Source: Streptococcus azizii
GTDB lineage: Bacteria; Bacillota; Bacilli; Lactobacillales; Streptococcaceae
Assembly (NCBI RefSeq): GCF_001984715.1
Contig: NZ_MSPR01000003.1
Coordinates: 62,001 to 126,000, forward strand
Length of the DNA stretch: 64,000 nucleotides
Reading direction: 5' to 3'
The first letter of the stretch is position 1; every line of letters begins with the position of its first letter. The translations under genes and the position numbers were made by a program. The notes under the pieces were generated by a model. That model was not told the origin of the DNA and did no database searches. It was given only the letters and a program-made list of their open reading frames with translations. Shown here in pieces: positions 16,106 through 27,167 of this stretch.

Positions 16106-17326
16106 ATGAAAATTGATAAACAGCATTTGCTGAACTATTCTATTTTAATTCCGTATTTAATCTTGTCTGTCGTTGGGCTGATTATGATTTATTCAACAAC
16201 CAGTGCCTTACAGGTTCAAAATAATGGGAATCCTTTTAAACTGTTGATTTCCCAAGCTGCCTTTTGGGTGATTAGTTTAGTTGGAATCTATGTTATTTAT
16301 AGGATGAAACTGAGCTTTTTACGTAGGTCGGGCTTGATTTCTCTTATGCTGTTCATCGAGGGGTTCTTACTGATTATTTCCCATTTTTTTACACCCGTCA
16401 ATGGAGCTCATGGCTGGATTCGTTTTGGACCGGGCGGTCTTATCGGACTGCAACCAGCTGAATATCTGAAGTTACTGATTGTCTGGTATCTGGCTCACCA
16501 GTTTGCCAAGATTCAAGGAGAGATTCGTACATATGACTATCAGGCCTTGACCAAGGGGCGATGGATTCCCAACAAACTCAACGATTGGCGAGTGGTTAGT
16601 CTGATTTTTCTCGGCTTGGTCGCCTCGCTTCCTGATTTGGGAAATGCGGTCATCGTGGCCTTGATTATCATGATTTTGGTCACGAGTAGTGGGATAGGTT
16701 ACCGTTGGTTTTCGACATCGCTTATCGCCCTTGTATCGTCTTCAGCCTTGCTCCTTGGCTCCATCCGATTGCTGGGTGTCGAGGTTGTGGCTAAGATTCC
16801 AGTCTTTGGTTATATTGCTAGACGTTTTGCGGCCTATTTCAATCCTTTTGAAAATGCGACAGAATCAGGCCTCCAACTGACCAATTCCTACTATGCCATG
16901 AGCAATGGTGGCTGGTTTGGGAGAGGACTGGGAAATTCGATTGAAAAAAATGGATACTTACCGGAGGCTCACACAGACTTTGCCTTTTCGATTGTCATCG
17001 AAGAACTCGGATTTTTTGGTGCAAGCCTGATTTTAGCTCTCTTGTTCTTCTTGATTTTGCGGATTCTCGTGGTCGGGATTCGGGCTAGAAATTCTTTCAA
17101 TGCCATGATGGCTTTTGGTGTTGCAGGGATGTTGCTTGTTCAAACCTTTGTTAATATTGGGGGCATTGCTGGCTTGATTCCAGCAACAGGAGTAACCTTT
17201 CCCTTTATTTCCCAAGGTGGAAATAGTTTGCTGATCATTTCCATTGGGATAGCTTTTGTATTAAATATTGATGCTAATGAAAAACGTGACTTGATTCAAG
17301 AAGAGATTGAGCGAACAATGGTTTAG
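16106..17326 (+). CDS. ftsW: Peptidoglycan glycosyltransferase FtsW
   Basis: 406 residues, ten predicted helices of the SEDS family. Diagnostic segments: YSTTSA in helix 1 region, the large extracellular loop with LTNSYYAMSNGGWFGRGLGN (about 256-275), the LPEAHTDFAFSIVIEELG stretch (about 281-298) and the C-terminal TGVTFPFISQGGNSLL (about 364-379). FtsW polymerises glycan strands at the septum with its partner class B PBP. The position immediately upstream of ppc and tuf is the usual streptococcal place for ftsW rather than rodA. Ribosome site TAGGAG 7 nt before ATG. Confidence 0.95.
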   Translation: MKIDKQHLLNYSILIPYLILSVVGLIMIYSTTSALQVQNNGNPFKLLISQAAFWVISLVGIYVIYRMKLSFLRRSGLISLMLFIEGFLLIISHFFTPVNGAHGWIRFGPGGLIGLQPAEYLKLLIVWYLAHQFAKIQGEIRTYDYQALTKGRWIPNKLNDWRVVSLIFLGLVASLPDLGNAVIVALIIMILVTSSGIGYRWFSTSLIALVSSSALLLGSIRLLGVEVVAKIPVFGYIARRFAAYFNPFENATESGLQLTNSYYAMSNGGWFGRGLGNSIEKNGYLPEAHTDFAFSIVIEELGFFGASLILALLFFLILRILVVGIRARNSFNAMMAFGVAGMLLVQTFVNIGGIAGLIPATGVTFPFISQGGNSLLIISIGIAFVLNIDANEKRDLIQEEIERTMV

Positions 17327-17362
17327 AAAAACGATGGGATATGCAGGAGGAGAAAAAGAAGT

Positions 17363-20059
17363 ATGGCGATTCAAAAATTAGAAAACTACACGAATAAGGA
17401 AACCATTAAAGAAGAAGTAGGGATTTTGACGGATATTTTACAAGATGTAGCCCGTCAGCTGATGTCAGAGGAAACCTTTGATAAGATTGTCGAGCTTGGT
17501 CGCCTCTCAAGACAGGACGACTATAGCCAGTTGATGGATATTATCAGCCAACTGACCAATGATGAATTGGCAGTGATTGCCCGTTATTTCGCAGTCTTGC
17601 CACTCTTGATTAACATTTCAGAAGATGTTGACTTGGCTTATGAAATCAATCATCAAAACAATCTAGGGCATGATTATCTTGGAAAAATATCTACAACGAT
17701 CGACGTGGTAGCAGAGCGCGAAGACGCAGCTGAAATTTTAGAAAATCTGAATGTAGTGCCCGTCCTAACGGCTCATCCTACTCAGGTGCAGCGCCAGTCA
17801 ATGCTGGATTTGACCAAGCATATTCATGAATTACTGCGCCGTTATCGTGATGTCAAACTGGGTCTGATGAATCGGACCAAGTGGTTGGAGGAGCTGCGGT
17901 GTTATGTGGAAATCATTATGCAGACCGAGATGATTCGCGAGAAAAAACTCAAGGTGACCAATGAAATCACAAATGTCATGGATTACTACAATAGCTCCTT
18001 TATCAAAGCAGTTACTAAATTGCAACGTGAGTACAAGAATCTTGCGGCTGAACGGGGGATTGAATTGCTCAATCCGCGTCCGATTACTATGGGAATGTGG
18101 ATTGGGGGAGATCGTGATGGGAACCCATTTGTGACGGCTGAAACCTTGAAACTATCAGCCTTTACCCAGTGCGAAGTGGTGATGAATTATTATCACGAGC
18201 AGCTGGAAAAATTGTACCGTAACTTTTCGCTATCTACCAAAATTGTGGCAGTTAGTCCAGCTGTACAGGCCCTTGCTAATCTATCCACAGATACCTCGGA
18301 ATATCGAGAGCATGAACCGTATCGGAGAGCCTTTCACTATATCCAAATGAAACTAGCCCAGACTCGTGATTATCTGATCCATGATCAGAAAAGCGATGAC
18401 CGCTATGCCAATGTTCGCGAATTTAAGGCTGATATTATGGCCATTAAAGAATCCTTGGAAGAGAACAAGGGAAGCGCACTCTTAAAAGGAGATTTGACAG
18501 AGTTATTGGAGGCTATTGAAGCCTTTGGATTCTATTTGGCAAGTATTGATATGCGACAAGATTCGAGCGTTCATGAAGCCAGCGTGGCTGAGTTGCTGGC
18601 TTCTGCGAGAATTGTGGATGATTATAGTAGCTTATCAGAAGAGGAAAAATGTCAGATTCTCCTCACGGAGTTGGTGGAGGATCCCCGCATCTTATCTGCG
18701 ACTCACCTTCCAAAATCCGAACAACTGGAGAAGGAATTGGCTATTTTTGCGGCAGCGCGCGAATTGAAAGACAAGCTAGGTGAGGAGGTCATCAAGCAGC
18801 ATATTATTTCGCATTCAGAGCATGTATCTGACCTGTTGGAGCTAGCCTTGCTATTAAAAGAAGTTGGTCTGGTAGATGCCGAGCGGGCGCGTGTGCAGAT
18901 CGTACCGCTTTTTGAAACGATCGAAGATTTGGATAATGCTCCTGCTACCCTGCGCAATTACTTGCAACTAGATGTTGCTAAATCATGGATTGCAGGCAAC
19001 AACAACTACCAAGAAATCATGTTGGGGTATTCTGATTCCAATAAAGATGGAGGCTACCTATCTTCCAGTTGGACTCTCTATAAGGCTCAGAATGAACTGA
19101 CTCAAATCGGTCAAGAGCATGGGGTGAAAATCACTTTCTTCCACGGTCGTGGCGGTACAGTTGGTCGTGGTGGTGGCCCATCTTACGATGCGATTACATC
19201 TCAGCCATTCGGATCCATCAAAGATCGCATCCGCTTGACAGAGCAGGGCGAGGTCATTTGGAACAAATATGGGAATAAGGATGCGGCTTACTATAATCTG
19301 GAGATGTTGGTATCTGCAACCTTGGAGCGTATGGTGACCCAGATGATCACTGATGTCGATGAAATTGGTGGCTATCGTGAAGTTATGAATGGTATTGTTG
19401 AAGATAGCTACCATATCTACCGAGACTTGGTCTTTAAGAATCCTAATTTCTATGATTACTTCTTTGCGGCAAGTCCGATTCGTGAGGTGTCCAGTCTCAA
19501 TATCGGCTCGCGTCCAGCAGCCCGTAAGACCATTACGGAAATCGGTGGTCTACGTGCGATTCCGTGGGTATTTTCATGGTCGCAAAATAGGATCATGCTA
19601 CCGGGCTGGTACGGGGTCGGCTCTAGTTTCAAACGTTTTATTGACAAAGACCCAGGCAATCTAGCAAAACTGCAAAAAATGTACGAAAGCTGGCCGTTCT
19701 TCCGTTCCCTTCTATCAAATGTAGATATGGTCTTATCCAAGTCCAACATGAATATCGCCTTTGAATATGCGAAAATGTGTGAGGATGAGGAAGTGCGCTC
19801 TATCTTTTACACCATTTTGGATGAGTGGCAACTAACCAAGAATGTGATTTTGGAAATCGAACAAAATGAGGAATTACTAGCTGAATTGCCATTTTTGAAA
19901 GCTAGTCTGGCTTATCGCATGCCTTATTTCAACGTGTTGAATTATATTCAAATTGAGTTGATTAACCGCTTGCGTCGTGGTGAATTGAGTGCGGATCAAG
20001 AAAGTCTTGTCCATATTACCATAAACGGAGTTGCGACCGGACTTCGCAATTCAGGGTAA
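17363..20059 (+). CDS. ppc: Phosphoenolpyruvate carboxylase
   Basis: 898 residues, full length. Catalytic His region [11 protein letters not shown] (about 133-143), [11 protein letters not shown] (about 248-258), [11 protein letters not shown] (about 555-565), [15 protein letters not shown] (about 592-606) and the C-terminal conserved TGLRNSG end are all intact. The enzyme carboxylates PEP to oxaloacetate, the anaplerotic step that supplies aspartate-family amino acids in streptococci with an incomplete TCA cycle. GGAGGAG ribosome site 9 nt before ATG, 36 nt after ftsW, so co-transcription with ftsW is likely. Confidence 0.98.
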   Translation: MAIQKLENYTNKETIKEEVGILTDILQDVARQLMSEETFDKIVELGRLSRQDDYSQLMDIISQLTNDELAVIARYFAVLPLLINISEDVDLAYEINHQNNLGHDYLGKISTTIDVVAEREDAAEILENLNVVPVLTAHPTQVQRQSMLDLTKHIHELLRRYRDVKLGLMNRTKWLEELRCYVEIIMQTEMIREKKLKVTNEITNVMDYYNSSFIKAVTKLQREYKNLAAERGIELLNPRPITMGMWIGGDRDGNPFVTAETLKLSAFTQCEVVMNYYHEQLEKLYRNFSLSTKIVAVSPAVQALANLSTDTSEYREHEPYRRAFHYIQMKLAQTRDYLIHDQKSDDRYANVREFKADIMAIKESLEENKGSALLKGDLTELLEAIEAFGFYLASIDMRQDSSVHEASVAELLASARIVDDYSSLSEEEKCQILLTELVEDPRILSATHLPKSEQLEKELAIFAAARELKDKLGEEVIKQHIISHSEHVSDLLELALLLKEVGLVDAERARVQIVPLFETIEDLDNAPATLRNYLQLDVAKSWIAGNNNYQEIMLGYSDSNKDGGYLSSSWTLYKAQNELTQIGQEHGVKITFFHGRGGTVGRGGGPSYDAITSQPFGSIKDRIRLTEQGEVIWNKYGNKDAAYYNLEMLVSATLERMVTQMITDVDEIGGYREVMNGIVEDSYHIYRDLVFKNPNFYDYFFAASPIREVSSLNIGSRPAARKTITEIGGLRAIPWVFSWSQNRIMLPGWYGVGSSFKRFIDKDPGNLAKLQKMYESWPFFRSLLSNVDMVLSKSNMNIAFEYAKMCEDEEVRSIFYTILDEWQLTKNVILEIEQNEELLAELPFLKASLAYRMPYFNVLNYIQIELINRLRRGELSADQESLVHITINGVATGLRNSG

Positions 20060-20062
20060 GAG

Positions 20063-20117
20063 AAAAAGCAGGAAGGAGTCTGGCTAGGGAGTCCGATTCT
20101 TCCTGCTTTTTGTTTTG
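20063..20117 (+). terminator. ppc terminator
   Basis: AAAAAGCAGGAAG (20063-20075) pairs with CTTCCTGCTTTTT (20099-20111), followed by further Ts, directly after the ppc stop. Confidence 0.92.
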
Positions 20118-20490
20118 AAGTTCGCCTTATACAGCACTTTTGTTTTAACATTGGATGTATGGGTCACTCGCTACCTACAAAATAAATAGCAGACGGAGGG
20201 AGATTCAAAAAACGCTTTCCTACCCTAGTAGTAGGCTAGACAATCACTGTTTGATTGTCTAGGACGGGACTGTTGAAATCTCAAGCTCCACAGATATAAG
20301 GGATGACAGTTGGGAAACGGAGCTTGCGAGCGACTATTATTAAGGAAATATCAAACGATACAAAATGGAGCCGAAAAGACTGTAGCTGTTGGAGAATCAG
20401 TAGAGGATGGTCTCGGAAGGGGAGGGGTGCTATTTTGAATCGGCTGTATTATTAGCCCACTATGTGAATAAATCGTAAAAAAGTTAGAAA
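20118..20490. other. Non-coding stretch before tuf with a perfect hairpin
   Basis: No gene is supported. A perfect 11-bp inverted repeat CTAGACAATCA-N5-TGATTGTCTAG lies at 20236-20262, without a T tract, and AAGCTCC/GGAGCTT can pair further on (about 20283-20327). Unlike most gaps in the window this one carries none of the recurrent repeat modules. Confidence 0.6.
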
Positions 20491-20494
20491 ATAC

Positions 20495-20522
20495 TTGCAT
20501 TTCTGCTACAATTTGATAGAAT
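20495..20522 (+). promoter_or_regulatory. tuf promoter
   Basis: TTGCAT (20495-20500), 16-bp spacer, TAGAAT (20517-20522); gives a leader of about 65 nt ending in the ribosome site TTGGAGG. Confidence 0.8.
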
Positions 20523-20594
20523 AGTAAGGTAAAGTTAGACCGTATTGCCTACTGTCTATCTATAAAATATATTTTATTGGAGGCTTTTACCAAA

Positions 20595-21791
<1,197 letters not shown>

Positions 21792-21832
21792 TTCGGTTAC
21801 GTTCCCAGAAATAACAATTAGAAGCAGACATC

Positions 21833-21864
21833 GAAAACCTTGCGAAAGTAAGGTTTTCTTTTTA
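21833..21864 (+). terminator. tuf terminator
   Basis: GAAAACCTT/AAGGTTTTC stem with an 8-nt loop followed by T-rich TTTTT. Confidence 0.9.
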
Positions 21865-21890
21865 CGTTCAAGACTTTATTTCTTTGGTAA

Positions 21891-22691
<801 letters not shown>

Positions 22692-22703
22692 GAAATGATA
22701 GGG

Positions 22704-22738
22704 AAGAGGTTGTGAACGTGTTCTCGACCTCTTTTATG
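22704..22738 (+). terminator. tpiA terminator
   Basis: AAGAGGTTGTGAAC pairs with GTTCTCGACCTCTT (one wobble, one mismatch) around a 2-nt loop, followed by TT. It precedes the GH25 gene's ribosome site and argues against starts upstream of 22760. Confidence 0.8.
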
Positions 22739-22759
22739 CAAGATTGGATTGGAGAAAAA

Positions 22760-25429
22760 ATGAAAATAAAATCTCTTGTGTATCTGTCAGGAGTGTTGTG
22801 TTGTTGCTGGGCTAGCCCAGTGTTGGCTGATCAGATAGTTGCAGAAGTAAAGCCATTGACAGTGGTCGATGGCTTTACTGAGCTAGGTAAATTACAGGTC
22901 TTGGAGAAGGAAGGGACAGTAAGGGCCATCCTATCTCCATTACCAGATGGGTATGTAGACATCACTGCAAGTCTATGGACAAAAGAGGATAAGAGTGATT
23001 CGGTAAAACTCCCAGCATTTGAGAAAAATAGTGATGGAGACTATGAGTTACTCTTACCGCGCGACTCCTTCCCTGTAGCAGCCCAAGATTTTTATCTACA
23101 AGTCCAAGTGGTGAATCAGGCAGGACAAACAGAGACCCTGACTCCCTATGTATTTCAATGGTCTCATACTCCAGACTCTAGCTCAACGAGTCCGTCACTA
23201 GATGCCAACTCAGAATCGAGTCATGCAGATAGCAGTATTTCATCTAGCAGTCAAGCCAATCCTTCTACAGTAGATTCAGGCTTGAGTAGTTCCACTTCAC
23301 AGACTACAAGTCCATCGTCCACTGCTCCAAGTAGCTCTACTCAAACAGGCAGTGCCTTTCGGAGAGCATCTTCGGCTCCAAAAAATCAGCCGAAGGTGAA
23401 AGATGAGGTAGCAAATGCAGTGACCTCTGTTTACCGTCTCTATCATCCAGGATTGCAGGTTCATCTATATACGAAGGATTTGAACGAATACAAGGTCTTG
23501 GGGACGCGTGGCTGGATTCAAGAAGGTGAGGCCTGGAAGATTGCGACCCAACAAGGCGATCCCGTGTATCGTTTGTATCATCCAGGACTGAGAATTCATC
23601 TATATACAAAAGATACTAACGAGTATAAGGTGTTGGGAACCCGCGGTTGGATTCAAGAAGGGGAGGCCTATCGTTCCTATGGAAACCTACCGATTTATCG
23701 CTTGTATCACCCTGGAGTGAGACGCCACCTATATACCAAAGATGTCAATGAGTATAAGGTTTTAGGTACTCGAGGTTGGATTCAAGAAGGAGTAGCCTTC
23801 TATGGATTGGGCGAAAATTCTGCCCCTGTAGCACCTACCCCGCCTCCTCCCCCTTCGGTTCCATTAGTAGGAAATCTGACATTGACCCCTGCAACAAATG
23901 GTACATTTGATGTAACAGTTACCAATGTTCCAGCTTCATCACAGATTAAAGGTATCCAGGTTGCAGTTTGGTCGGATAAGTACGGCCAAGACGATTTGAA
24001 GTGGTATCCATTGGTCAGACAGTCAAATGGAAGCTATCGCTTGACAGTCGACAATAAGAATCATAAGAATGATACGGGTGACTACCATGTCCATCTCTAT
24101 TATCAATTAGCGAATGGAGAAGCTGCAGGCATAGCGATGGGAAAAACCAATCTCCCTCACATTCGCTTGTCTGGAACGATTGCGATTCAAAATCAAAATA
24201 ATCGCATTGGCACCTTTGATGTGGTAGTGAGTAATGTCGCCAGTCCAGATGGTGTTGATGCTGTCTTAGTCCCAGTCTGGTCTAATAAGAATGGTCAAGA
24301 TGATCTTCGATGGTATACAGCGACGAAGCAGGCAAATGGAACCTACAAAGTTCAAGTATCTGCTAGCAATCATGGCTATGATGTAGGACTGTATCAGGTT
24401 CATCTCTATATCAAACAAAAAAATGGTCAAACAGTTGGAGTGACTTCTAGCCAAACAGAGGTAACGATTACAGATACTACGCCAAGGGCAAAGATTAGAA
24501 TTGAAAATATCAACAATACCTACGGTCTATTTGATGTCATTGTCTCAGATATATTTGCCCCTCAAGGAGTGGAGTCTGTAAAGATTCCAGTCTGGGGTTC
24601 TACAAAAGATCAAAATGACCTTCAATGGTATGAAGCGGTGAAACAGCCAGATGGTACCTACCGTGTTACCGTGAGATTATCCCATCATCAATATGAAACA
24701 GGGATTTATAATGCCCACCTTTATATGGTTAGTGGAAAGCAACAATACGGTCTAGGAGGGACTACCGCCAAAGTCTATTATACACGTAAGGCTGATAAGG
24801 CTTTTGTTGATGTGAGTAGTCACAACGGTGCTCTGTCTGTAGCGGATTATCGCACCTTACTGGAGAAAGGCATCTCTGGAGTAGTTGTCAAATTAACAGA
24901 AGGGACGAGCTATCAAAATCCTTATGCCCAGAGCCAAATAAAAAATGCTCAAGCAGCAGGATTAAAAGTGTCTGTTTATCATTATTCACACTTTACAGAT
25001 CGTCAATCAGCTCAAGCAGAAGCACGTTATTTTATCAACTTTGCACAGACACTAGGCCTTGCCAAAAATACAGTCATGGTCAATGACATTGAGGAGCATA
25101 AGACACGCAAAAATATCAATGCCAACATGAAAGACTGGGAGGCAGAGATGCGCCGTCTGGGCTACAATAATTTGGTTCACTATACAGGGGCTAGTTGGAT
25201 TGATGTCAATACTTTAGGATATGCTGGACCAATTCAGACGGGCCAATTCGGAATTGGAAATTTCTGGGTGGCACAGTATCCTTATCAAACCATGAGTTTT
25301 GACCAAGCAAAAGCCATGGGCTTACATGCTGGAGCAGCGGCATGGCAGTATACCTCAACAGCTCAACTATTACCAGGACGTCCTGCCTTTGATGTGAATA
25401 TTGATTACACAGGTCGCTTTACAGACTAA
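22760..25429 (+). CDS. Secreted modular lysozyme: 3x DUF5648, 3x GBS_Bsp-like repeats, GH25
   Basis: 889 residues from ATG 22760 (ribosome site TTGGAG). Signal peptide with likely cleavage after VLA-D (about 22). Residues about 25-130 are an uncharacterised beta-rich region; about 135-210 are a Ser/Thr-rich linker. Three about 43-residue repeats (about 224-352), each RLYHPG...HLYTK...EYKVLGTRGWIQEG, match DUF5648. A Pro-rich hinge (TPPPPPS) follows, then three about 95-residue GBS_Bsp-like repeats (about 375-670) with WYxxxxQxxGxY cores. The C-terminal GH25 domain (about 685-889) has FVDVSSHNG and DIEEHK catalytic features. No LPXTG motif or choline-binding repeats: anchoring would be through the repeat modules. 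Family role: cell-wall hydrolase in separation or turnover. Confidence 0.93.
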   Translation: MKIKSLVYLSGVLCCCWASPVLADQIVAEVKPLTVVDGFTELGKLQVLEKEGTVRAILSPLPDGYVDITASLWTKEDKSDSVKLPAFEKNSDGDYELLLPRDSFPVAAQDFYLQVQVVNQAGQTETLTPYVFQWSHTPDSSSTSPSLDANSESSHADSSISSSSQANPSTVDSGLSSSTSQTTSPSSTAPSSSTQTGSAFRRASSAPKNQPKVKDEVANAVTSVYRLYHPGLQVHLYTKDLNEYKVLGTRGWIQEGEAWKIATQQGDPVYRLYHPGLRIHLYTKDTNEYKVLGTRGWIQEGEAYRSYGNLPIYRLYHPGVRRHLYTKDVNEYKVLGTRGWIQEGVAFYGLGENSAPVAPTPPPPPSVPLVGNLTLTPATNGTFDVTVTNVPASSQIKGIQVAVWSDKYGQDDLKWYPLVRQSNGSYRLTVDNKNHKNDTGDYHVHLYYQLANGEAAGIAMGKTNLPHIRLSGTIAIQNQNNRIGTFDVVVSNVASPDGVDAVLVPVWSNKNGQDDLRWYTATKQANGTYKVQVSASNHGYDVGLYQVHLYIKQKNGQTVGVTSSQTEVTITDTTPRAKIRIENINNTYGLFDVIVSDIFAPQGVESVKIPVWGSTKDQNDLQWYEAVKQPDGTYRVTVRLSHHQYETGIYNAHLYMVSGKQQYGLGGTTAKVYYTRKADKAFVDVSSHNGALSVADYRTLLEKGISGVVVKLTEGTSYQNPYAQSQIKNAQAAGLKVSVYHYSHFTDRQSAQAEARYFINFAQTLGLAKNTVMVNDIEEHKTRKNINANMKDWEAEMRRLGYNNLVHYTGASWIDVNTLGYAGPIQTGQFGIGNFWVAQYPYQTMSFDQAKAMGLHAGAAAWQYTSTAQLLPGRPAFDVNIDYTGRFTD

Positions 25430-25816
25430 TACTCTTTCAAAATCAAAAGGATACGTTGTCAAGAGTCTCGGGGAATTGAACTGAGTTCGGACTAAGGTCT
25501 GTGTGAAAAAGATAATTCTTCCTAGAGTTTCTAGACTCTACGTCAGAATTCCTATTTTCACTTAGACCTTTTAACGTCCTCACATCTTAATTGAACACGG
25601 GCTAAAAGCTCGGAAAATAGATAAACATTCCTAGAAGGTACACTTCTTCGTCATGTTTCCTAATTTTCATTCGCTTTTTACACGCCCTTTGTATCTTTTC
25701 TTATTTCAACTATCTTCGCCTTCGATTATAAGGAAATTAGCGGTGCTAATCTCATTTCCAACCTTTCACAATTCTTAATTGTGAAAGCTAGTCTACTGTT
25801 GATTTTTATTGAGTAT
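25429..25816. repeat. 388-bp mosaic element with inverted ends (copy A)
   Basis: Ends are ATACTCTTTCAAAATCAAA (25429-25447) and TTGATTTTTATTGAGTAT, inverted copies of each other with TA at both outer edges. The right 95 bp (CACAATTCTTAATTGTGAAA hairpin and 'CTTCGCCTTCGATTATAAGG' module) reappear in opposite orientation at the left of the 386-bp copy at 41395-41780, and both copies carry GGATACGTTGTCAA at the other end, while the interior modules differ. The first bases overlap the stop codon of the lysozyme gene. Resembles a miniature inverted-repeat element built from exchangeable parts. Confidence 0.75.
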
Positions 25817-25883
25817 CATACTCGTCAAACATCAAAAGTGACTTGTTGTTGCTGGGGTACATGTTGGCAGAGTATAAGAACAT

Positions 25884-25936
25884 AAAAGAGTGAGAGAAGC
25901 CAGTTCCATCGAAACTGGCATCTCTACACTCTTTTT
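25884..25936. terminator. Bidirectional terminator at the end of murN
   Basis: AAAAGAGTG...CACTCTTTT outer and CCAGTT/AACTGG inner stems; T-rich on both strands. It overlaps the murN stop codon region. Confidence 0.8.
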
Positions 25937-27167
25937 ATCGTCTCAACAATTTTTTTATCAGGGTTAAGAATTTAGCCTTGAGCGGGTGTGGGTAGTAACG
26001 GAAGGTTCCCATTTTACGAACAATGCTTCCGTTGAACTGTTGCTTGAAGCGCAAGACGCCGTCGCTACCATCAAAGAGTCCTGTAATTCCCAGTAGGGTA
26101 TAAAAAGGAATTCCAAGTGTAATGGCCTTACGCATAGCGTATTCTTGTAAGAGAAGAGGAGCGTAGAATTTATTAAACTCAGTGAGAGAGCCACTGAATA
26201 GATAGACTAGTTCCTGATCTGTGTAAATAAATAGGCTGGCAGCTAGAGGAATATCCCCTTGACCATACTGGTCAAGCAATTCTTTGGCCTCGGCTTCCCG
26301 TGTCTGGAAGGATGCAATCTGACTGGAGATCTCACGGTGTTCATTTTGTTTTTTCTTGGAACGTGGATTGGCACTTAGGTCCTGTTCGATAATCGCTAAG
26401 TGCTGTTCTAATTTGGCTCTTTGCTCTTCTAAATTTGTCAAATAATCGCGAAAATTGATGGAGGCCAGCAGGAAGTCAGCAGTGGTTCCAAAGGCATCAT
26501 AAAAATCTTGGTAGTACTCCAGAGTCTTATCCTGGTATTCTCTGCGCTCAGAGGTTGCTTCTGTGATGGATTTAAAGACAGGGAGTTCTTCACGAGTCAA
26601 GGGACGAATCTTGATTCCAAAGGAATTAGCTTTCTTTGCCAGACTTTTTCCTTTTTTGCTAAAAGAATCAAGGAGGTTCTCCTGAGTCAGTTGACTTAAA
26701 TCTTTGGTATAATGCCAATCAGGTTCCCCTCCTGGATAGCCTGTTTGAAGTCCATCAAATGCATAGCCTAAATCAGTGAAGTGATGGATGAGTTCTTTTG
26801 CCTCTTCGGAAGTTGGTTGACCGTGGCTATCAAATAGCTGATAGGTCTGATAGGGTTTGATGATGAGGCGAAAGGCATTATTTTTTTTAGCATATTGCTG
26901 CAATGCGCGATAAAATTCAGGCAATTCCTCTAGCTGACTAGTCACAGGGCCAGAATTGATTTCCATGTGAAGTCCACCTGTCATAGGCAGGCTATAAAGG
27001 AGGGCGGCGACGGTTAGCTGCTCCCCTTTTTTCAAGCCGACAAATTGAGTCGTCATCCCTCGTTTGGTGAGAAGCGCTGCCATTTCGAGGGTTTGAAGGA
27101 AGGAGACTTGCTTGGATTGTTTGAGGAAGTCTTGATATTCTTTGGGACTGAGAATGGTCAATGTCAT
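25935..27167 (-). CDS. murN: FemX family aminoacyltransferase, MurN position
   Basis: 410 residues, FemABX family (two GNAT-like lobes with a coiled-coil hairpin). Seen: a long Glu/Lys/Gln-rich helical arm at about 240-300, the typical tRNA-contacting coiled coil, and a C-terminal LLGITGLFDGSDGVLRFKQQFNG segment whose GVxxFKxxF pattern is conserved. In pneumococcus MurM adds the first and MurN the second residue to the lipid II lysine side chain using aminoacyl-tRNA. The start overlaps the end of the upstream FemX gene by 4 bp (ATGA), and being second in the pair suggests MurN. Which amino acid is used cannot be read. Confidence 0.9.
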   Translation of the reverse strand: MTLTILSPKEYQDFLKQSKQVSFLQTLEMAALLTKRGMTTQFVGLKKGEQLTVAALLYSLPMTGGLHMEINSGPVTSQLEELPEFYRALQQYAKKNNAFRLIIKPYQTYQLFDSHGQPTSEEAKELIHHFTDLGYAFDGLQTGYPGGEPDWHYTKDLSQLTQENLLDSFSKKGKSLAKKANSFGIKIRPLTREELPVFKSITEATSERREYQDKTLEYYQDFYDAFGTTADFLLASINFRDYLTNLEEQRAKLEQHLAIIEQDLSANPRSKKKQNEHREISSQIASFQTREAEAKELLDQYGQGDIPLAASLFIYTDQELVYLFSGSLTEFNKFYAPLLLQEYAMRKAITLGIPFYTLLGITGLFDGSDGVLRFKQQFNGSIVRKMGTFRYYPHPLKAKFLTLIKKLLRR

